Below, piece by piece: positions 22,101 through 24,792 of a DNA stretch of 24,792 nucleotides (within the stretch, counting starts at the first letter, position 1; each line of letters begins with the position of its first letter). A program made the translations under genes and the position numbers. The notes beneath the pieces are model-generated. The model worked only from the letters and a program-made list of their open reading frames with translations, did no database searches and was not told the origin of the DNA. Origin of the DNA: a virus; IMG/VR virus record IMGVR_UViG_3300037882_004745, positions 1-24,792 of that record; one strand, given 5' to 3'.

Positions 22101-22714
22101 CAAAAGTCTGCTTCAGTTCTGGCTACCTGAGCGCAATCTGAACAAATCGCTTTTCCGACACCGGTACCCATACTTACGCAATTTGAGTAACCGGAAGAAA
22201 CTTTTCTTGCCAATTCAGGATAATTTTTTTTATCAAGAGCACAAAAAGCAACAACTCGTTTTAAAGCTCTATCATAATAAGTATCAACAATAAATCCTCT
22301 CACATGATCAACAGAACTAGATTTATGGTCAATACAAAGAGGTTTACCAATCCAATTTTTATGAACTTTTATAAGTTCAGATTCTGGAAAAATGTCACCG
22401 TTAAGATTTTTATAAGGTTTAATCATTGGATCATTGGTTTTCCAACGCCAAGTATTATTTGAAGTATCCCATCCAACCTTAACTGGCTCGCCTCGAAGAT
22501 TAAGTTTATATGACCCATCTTCGTTTAATGCTGAAGCTTCGGCACTATGCATCATAACAGCAGAAAAATATAAAAAATCATCAGCCTTTGGAGCAATTCT
22601 TTTTAACTCAGATGCTGTTTTATTAAAATTATCTAAAATAGCTTGATTAATTTCAACCGAATCCGGTGATTCGATTTTTAGTATATTTAAATTTTCACCA
22701 ATTTTCAAAAACAT
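19187..22714 (-). CDS. Prohead protease fused to a very long scaffold-like protein
   Basis: This is a 1175-residue protein. Residues 1-245 match the serine prohead protease family. CIDHKS gives the likely catalytic His130, NCVSMG the likely nucleophile Ser181, and CSDC...FCHH (191-207) the zinc-type cluster that follows this serine in many phage proteases. The domain ends with ELNPIELSIVVNGADPQAK. After it come an acidic linker, a duplicated 80-residue unit (399-478 and 489-572, each with KHMVGQ and DG(M/L)HP), a possible folded segment (about 586-645), long charged helices (about 680-900) and MKFSPMLDQAHPK (956-968). The C-terminal 200 residues are helical. Protease and scaffold are often adjacent or nested in phages; such a long one-piece fusion is unusual. 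A ribosome site (AAGGG) precedes ATG. Confidence 0.78.
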   Translation of the reverse strand: MFLKIGENLNILKIESPDSVEINQAILDNFNKTASELKRIAPKADDFLYFSAVMMHSAEASALNEDGSYKLNLRGEPVKVGWDTSNNTWRWKTNDPMIKPYKNLNGDIFPESELIKVHKNWIGKPLCIDHKSSSVDHVRGFIVDTYYDRALKRVVAFCALDKKNYPELARKVSSGYSNCVSMGTGVGKAICSDCAQVARTEADFCHHMRSKSCYGEINTELNPIELSIVVNGADPQAKIKHVMAMAQNLNNYIDQKEKELKKLAGNKRYIASFSMEDTEREGLASTNLSVESTDLNSFKSDIEDALNRLSELNEDLSNENENSDTNHLISNQSSGRLSMDEESLPSNDSSLAPPTDKFATINDLKILTHQMAEKLNHINKSLEHLVASKEETMPGKGNDLNKNAYYQGTEEPTPGQVKYPKDPLNEKARAEDKHMVGQMDTGPVDGMHPGVDSVPMSEFDRKKMLARAQADERSMRRTAIVEIAKQNLENKKAYFQNGDGKDNPGTPTPGKPKYPVDKLNEQAREQDKHMVGQKPFPGVGAVDGLHPSPASADTADELKRKEMLSRASLRARFVKAANEDGSQNLGKSAWEVFLGDKLLVAASVNDLSGNKADFLYDSIATKDFGTKLIDKVKVFGADKVRSMIKSAQEMPAAPSADMSAMPASEPSSPEPMDDQGGNGDMSESAKDMAQQIENLASDLKAALDTVDGDVPEMGDVAPVTASLENSSFDLKALNQMKKEINSELSSKLKEVIAHLQDHKDELKMLDSAFKSSLHPDSKNSLKNILASALVEMKETVVEANELYGTFVKYARGSQAIMKRAQVESQLKALSDEDHGHPMNEETQSDLMNLINSTNEDLANVEDMLNEDDDNYSSDAMTGADALLQELEMPSEDLAAADDDKTNEDENDADGLVTVKNTQQAAEVAKQNPNAHVAVASLDSKAGRAALRAKLAAGDGMKFSPMLDQAHPKGGVTPADMGKTEGDLSKVETLDEVSKKMNDLAKAPVKVRKEAEAIHNLISEGKLREDELDSLVAQGLDKDAVAYYKKYYGQTDGGSEFASELVKEHSKAYMENDLNVYKVKLSRAYELAYDMVSRGLVYNDPKAITAQVEEIMQCNDEGFESLKRVVAKQVPNLQTQAGRMPQVGAREFTEVPSLAPTDMKSQFDAHFSRNRPKRMF
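20999..21520 (-). repeat. Two-copy internal duplication (about 80 residues each) in the protease/scaffold gene
   Basis: The segments at 21281-21520 and 20999-21250 encode similar units: (N/K)KAY(Y/F)Q, then PTPG(Q/K)xKYPxDxLNE(K/Q)AR, then (E/Q)DKHMVGQ, then DG(M/L)HP, then a basic KKMLARA or KEMLSRA helix. The copies differ at many positions, so the duplication is old but conserved in its core. Confidence 0.78.
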
Positions 22715-23385
22715 ATTAACCCTTTTTTTAGAAATTCTTTAAACTCAACATCTGTTTTCGTACCTTTTCTTAAATTACAAGTTTTACATGATGGAACTAA
22801 ATTTTCAATTTTATTTTCTCCACCCAGAGATAAAGGTACTTTATGATCCAAATGTAAATTTATTCCTGATTTAACCTGTGTAGAACAATAATAGCAACAA
22901 GAATTATGCTCAATAATTAGATCATTAATTTCTTTTTGTGTTATTTTACTTTTAGATAATTTTAATCTTCTAGCCCTATTTCTAAGAGAAATTCTTTCTT
23001 TGTTATTTTGTCTATAAATTTTATTTCTATTTGAATGATACTCTTTATTTTTAAAATAACTTTCACTTTGACTCAATCTAACTTTTTCTTTATTGAATAA
23101 ATATTTTTCATGATTCTTTTTCTTTTTATCTTCCAAATCTTTTTTTGACATAGAAAATAATTTATTTTTATGATTATTTCTTCTCAATTCATTAATATTA
23201 TTTTTATTTTTGTTATAATATATTTTTTTAGATTCCTTTGATTTTGAAGGATAAATTTTTTTGTTATTTTCTCTATATTCTTTAGCACATAATTTACATT
23301 GTGAAGATTTTTTATCTTTTGAATTTTTATTAGCACAAAATAAAGATAAATCTTTTTTATTTTTGCAAGTTGAACAAAATTTCAT
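22705..23385 (-). CDS. HNH endonuclease, free-standing
   Basis: This 226-residue, very Lys/Asn-rich protein has an N-terminal CxxC...CxxC finger (CSTC 4-7; CKLC 30-33). A long basic helical middle follows, then a complete HNH domain: CYYC (164-167), LHLDHKVPLSLGG (177-189) with the catalytic His181, N195 in ENLVPSC, and CKTC (200-203). It is a typical mobile HNH nuclease. It was inserted between a 46-residue head protein (its ATG directly follows that stop, TAAATG) and the protease gene (10-nt overlap with that ATG). It is much more AT-rich than the protease gene. Confidence 0.9.
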   Translation of the reverse strand: MKFCSTCKNKKDLSLFCANKNSKDKKSSQCKLCAKEYRENNKKIYPSKSKESKKIYYNKNKNNINELRRNNHKNKLFSMSKKDLEDKKKKNHEKYLFNKEKVRLSQSESYFKNKEYHSNRNKIYRQNNKERISLRNRARRLKLSKSKITQKEINDLIIEHNSCCYYCSTQVKSGINLHLDHKVPLSLGGENKIENLVPSCKTCNLRKGTKTDVEFKEFLKKGLICF

Positions 23386-23526
23386 TTATTCTTCTGGAAT
23401 AAGATCTGGTTTTGGAAGAGATTTATTTTTTCTTAATTTAGCAAGTTTTTCTTCCGCTTCTTTTTCTTCTACAGAATTTGTTTTTACAATATCAATTATT
23501 TTTCCATCACCATGTTTAATAAACAT
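23386..23526 (-). CDS. 46-residue head-cluster protein
   Basis: A short open frame from ATG 23526 to TAA 23386 is preceded by AGGAG at ideal spacing. Its ATG overlaps the upstream stop by one base (TAATG). It encodes a basic N-terminus (MFIKHGDGKIIDIVKTN), a Glu/Lys-rich helix (about 19-34) and a Pro-rich end (SLPKPDLIPEE). Its position just before the protease recalls the very small prohead proteins of T4-like phages (such as gp67), but there is no sequence proof. Confidence 0.72.
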   Translation of the reverse strand: MFIKHGDGKIIDIVKTNSVEEKEAEEKLAKLRKNKSLPKPDLIPEE

Positions 23527-24167
23527 TATTTTCTCCTATTTAAAATTGCATTTTTCATTTGCTCTTGTCGATCATTATATAATTTTAACATCAACGGAGT
23601 TTTTTTTTCAATTTTAGTATTTAAATCAGCACTCATAGAATCAACCCAATTTGCTGCCAAAACATTTTCTTGAATATGATGCTTTACTCTTTCTTCAATA
23701 ATATTTTCGATTTCATCACATTGTTCTTGAATAGAAGAAATTGATTTAATTATTTTTTCAGCAAAATCTTTTGCCTGCAAATCTTGAAACAAATCGGAAA
23801 ATGAATTTACTCTTATTTCTAGATCATCAATTGTACTAATGAATGATTTCATTAGTTTCATTGTTTGTGTGTCAGAAGAAAATTCCTGCATAATATTTAC
23901 ACATTGAAAAGCTGATTTTTTAAATACATTAAAATTATCAATTACTTTATCTCTAAATCTTCTTAATGCAGCTCGAGTTTTCATTACATCTTCAGGTGAC
24001 ATATTTGAATCTTCTTTAAATGGATTTTTCATAAGATTAAGATGATTTTTAGCTACATCTAAATCTTTTATTGCGTTATCAAAATGCAATAAAGATTGAT
24101 TTGCTTTTATTTTTTGATCATCAGAAATATCATATGACATTTGAATATTATAAGATTTTTTATTCAT
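23526..24167 (-). CDS. Helical head-cluster protein of unknown function
   Basis: I choose ATG 24167 (213 residues); an in-frame GTG at 24179 exists but has no ribosome site. Its ATG overlaps the upstream stop (ATGAATAA). The protein is nearly all helix, with probable coiled coils (about 90-165). It ends in basic NRRK, whose codons also carry the AGGAG ribosome site of the next gene. It has no motif I recognise. Its place between the phosphatase-like gene and the protease suggests a portal-adjacent, assembly or virion role. Confidence 0.7.
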   Translation of the reverse strand: MNKKSYNIQMSYDISDDQKIKANQSLLHFDNAIKDLDVAKNHLNLMKNPFKEDSNMSPEDVMKTRAALRRFRDKVIDNFNVFKKSAFQCVNIMQEFSSDTQTMKLMKSFISTIDDLEIRVNSFSDLFQDLQAKDFAEKIIKSISSIQEQCDEIENIIEERVKHHIQENVLAANWVDSMSADLNTKIEKKTPLMLKLYNDRQEQMKNAILNRRK

Positions 24168-24792
24168 AGATAAATCCACTCATATTGATGGCAGGTCCAA
24201 TTCCTTGAATGCCAGAAGAATTATTAAAAACACCTATATTAGGTATATCTAATTTTTCGTCAAAAATAATTGGTTTGTTTTTATAATTTTCTCTTGTACC
24301 AAGCTGATCATAATTATCATTATAAATAAAATCAAAAGGATAAGACTTTCCTTGGTCTAAAATTGGAGCAAAAGAATGCATTGTTGCTGATTCAATAAAA
24401 GGATTTTCAAAAATTCCTTCTCTTTGATTTGAAACAATATCTAAATTATTTTGATCTGTAAACAAATCTTTAATTATTTTTTCATACATATTTTTTACTT
24501 CTAAAGAAATGTTATTTCCAAATCCAAACGATTTTGCTTCTTTCAAAGCTTGATTAAAAGATTTATTTAAATATTTACAAGATAAGTAAGCAATTAAAAA
24601 TCCTGTTCGATCTTCACCATATCTACAATGAACAAAAGTTGGAATGGTTAAAAATAAATTCTGCAAATCATTTTCAAATAATTTAATTAAACTTTTTCTA
24701 GTTCCATTTAGTGGAATAATTTTTTGTTCAATTTTTAATTCTTTACAAGTTTTGGAAATTAATTTTCCAAATTTTTCATCTAAACTAACTAT
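24160..24792 (-). CDS. Dual-specificity/tyrosine phosphatase-like protein, 5' end cut by window edge
   Basis: The frame stays open to the right edge of the window (211 codons visible including the stop), so the real start lies outside; an internal TTG at 24666 is not needed. The visible part contains the cysteine phosphatase signature HCRYGEDRTG (C-x5-R), preceded by the expected hydrophobic strand (TIPTFV) and followed by a helix (FLIAYLSCKYL). Upstream residues IIPLNGTRKS and LIKLFENDLQNL suit the same fold. The last 75 residues are not phosphatase-like and contain SFAPILDQGK, close to the LDQAHPK peptide of two head proteins. Protein or RNA 5'-phosphate are both known substrates of the superfamily. 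The Asp general acid cannot be placed with confidence. Confidence 0.75.
   Translation of the reverse strand: MVSLDEKFGKLISKTCKELKIEQKIIPLNGTRKSLIKLFENDLQNLFLTIPTFVHCRYGEDRTGFLIAYLSCKYLNKSFNQALKEAKSFGFGNNISLEVKNMYEKIIKDLFTDQNNLDIVSNQREGIFENPFIESATMHSFAPILDQGKSYPFDFIYNDNYDQLGTRENYKNKPIIFDEKLDIPNIGVFNNSSGIQGIGPAINMSGFIYE

Noticed and set aside
19673-22646. Many rightward open frames of 60-84 codons opposite the protease/scaffold gene
   Set aside because: They lie wholly within a clear leftward gene, have unlikely composition (Leu/His/Gln-rich from reverse-complemented Asp/Glu/Ser codons) and no ribosome sites. They are antisense shadows.

Overview
This window is a stretch of a large, AT-rich tailed bacteriophage genome (Caudoviricetes, probably a large or jumbo myovirus-like phage). 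It holds a head-morphogenesis cluster: an HK97-type major capsid protein, a prohead protease fused to a very long scaffold-like protein, two decoration-like proteins and several helical head-associated proteins. Gene density is very high, with start/stop overlaps such as ATGA and TAATG. There is no terminase, portal, tail, tRNA or replication gene here. The host cannot be named. Translation looks standard: all 25 intact genes end in TAA or TGA, and none in TAG.

All genes but one read leftward. In transcription order (high to low coordinates) the window starts with a protein-phosphatase-like gene cut by the right edge, a helical protein, a 46-residue protein, an HNH nuclease, the 1175-residue protease/scaffold fusion and a Lys/Glu-rich protein ending at a terminator. 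Next come two small helical proteins, a decoration-like protein, a GIY-YIG nuclease, and a tightly packed five-gene operon of unknown head-associated proteins ending at a terminator. After that come a six-repeat/double-HNH nuclease, a second decoration-like protein with its terminator, the only rightward gene (a second six-repeat/double-HNH nuclease), and the major capsid gene with its terminator.

The left 4.5 kb is a self-contained transcription unit. It opens with a near-consensus sigma70 promoter (TTGACA, 16 nt, TATACT) whose -35 box overlaps a perfect 18-bp palindrome. It runs through a LAGLIDADG endonuclease, a DUF2156/GNAT-like acyltransferase, an SPPY-motif methyltransferase-like protein, three tandem small paralogs and the wreck of a fourth, and ends at a strong terminator. 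This looks like a moron-type cassette and is the best candidate here for an undescribed system, possibly a nucleic-acid modification system.

Five homing-type endonucleases of three families (LAGLIDADG, GIY-YIG, HNH) have settled between the head genes. The head proteins themselves appear to be built from a shared kit of short modules: a helical hairpin, an F-x-P-x-LDQ peptide, and a (K/N)-(K/E)-x-(L/F)-x-x-(W/F) motif, which suggests a common docking or processing mechanism.
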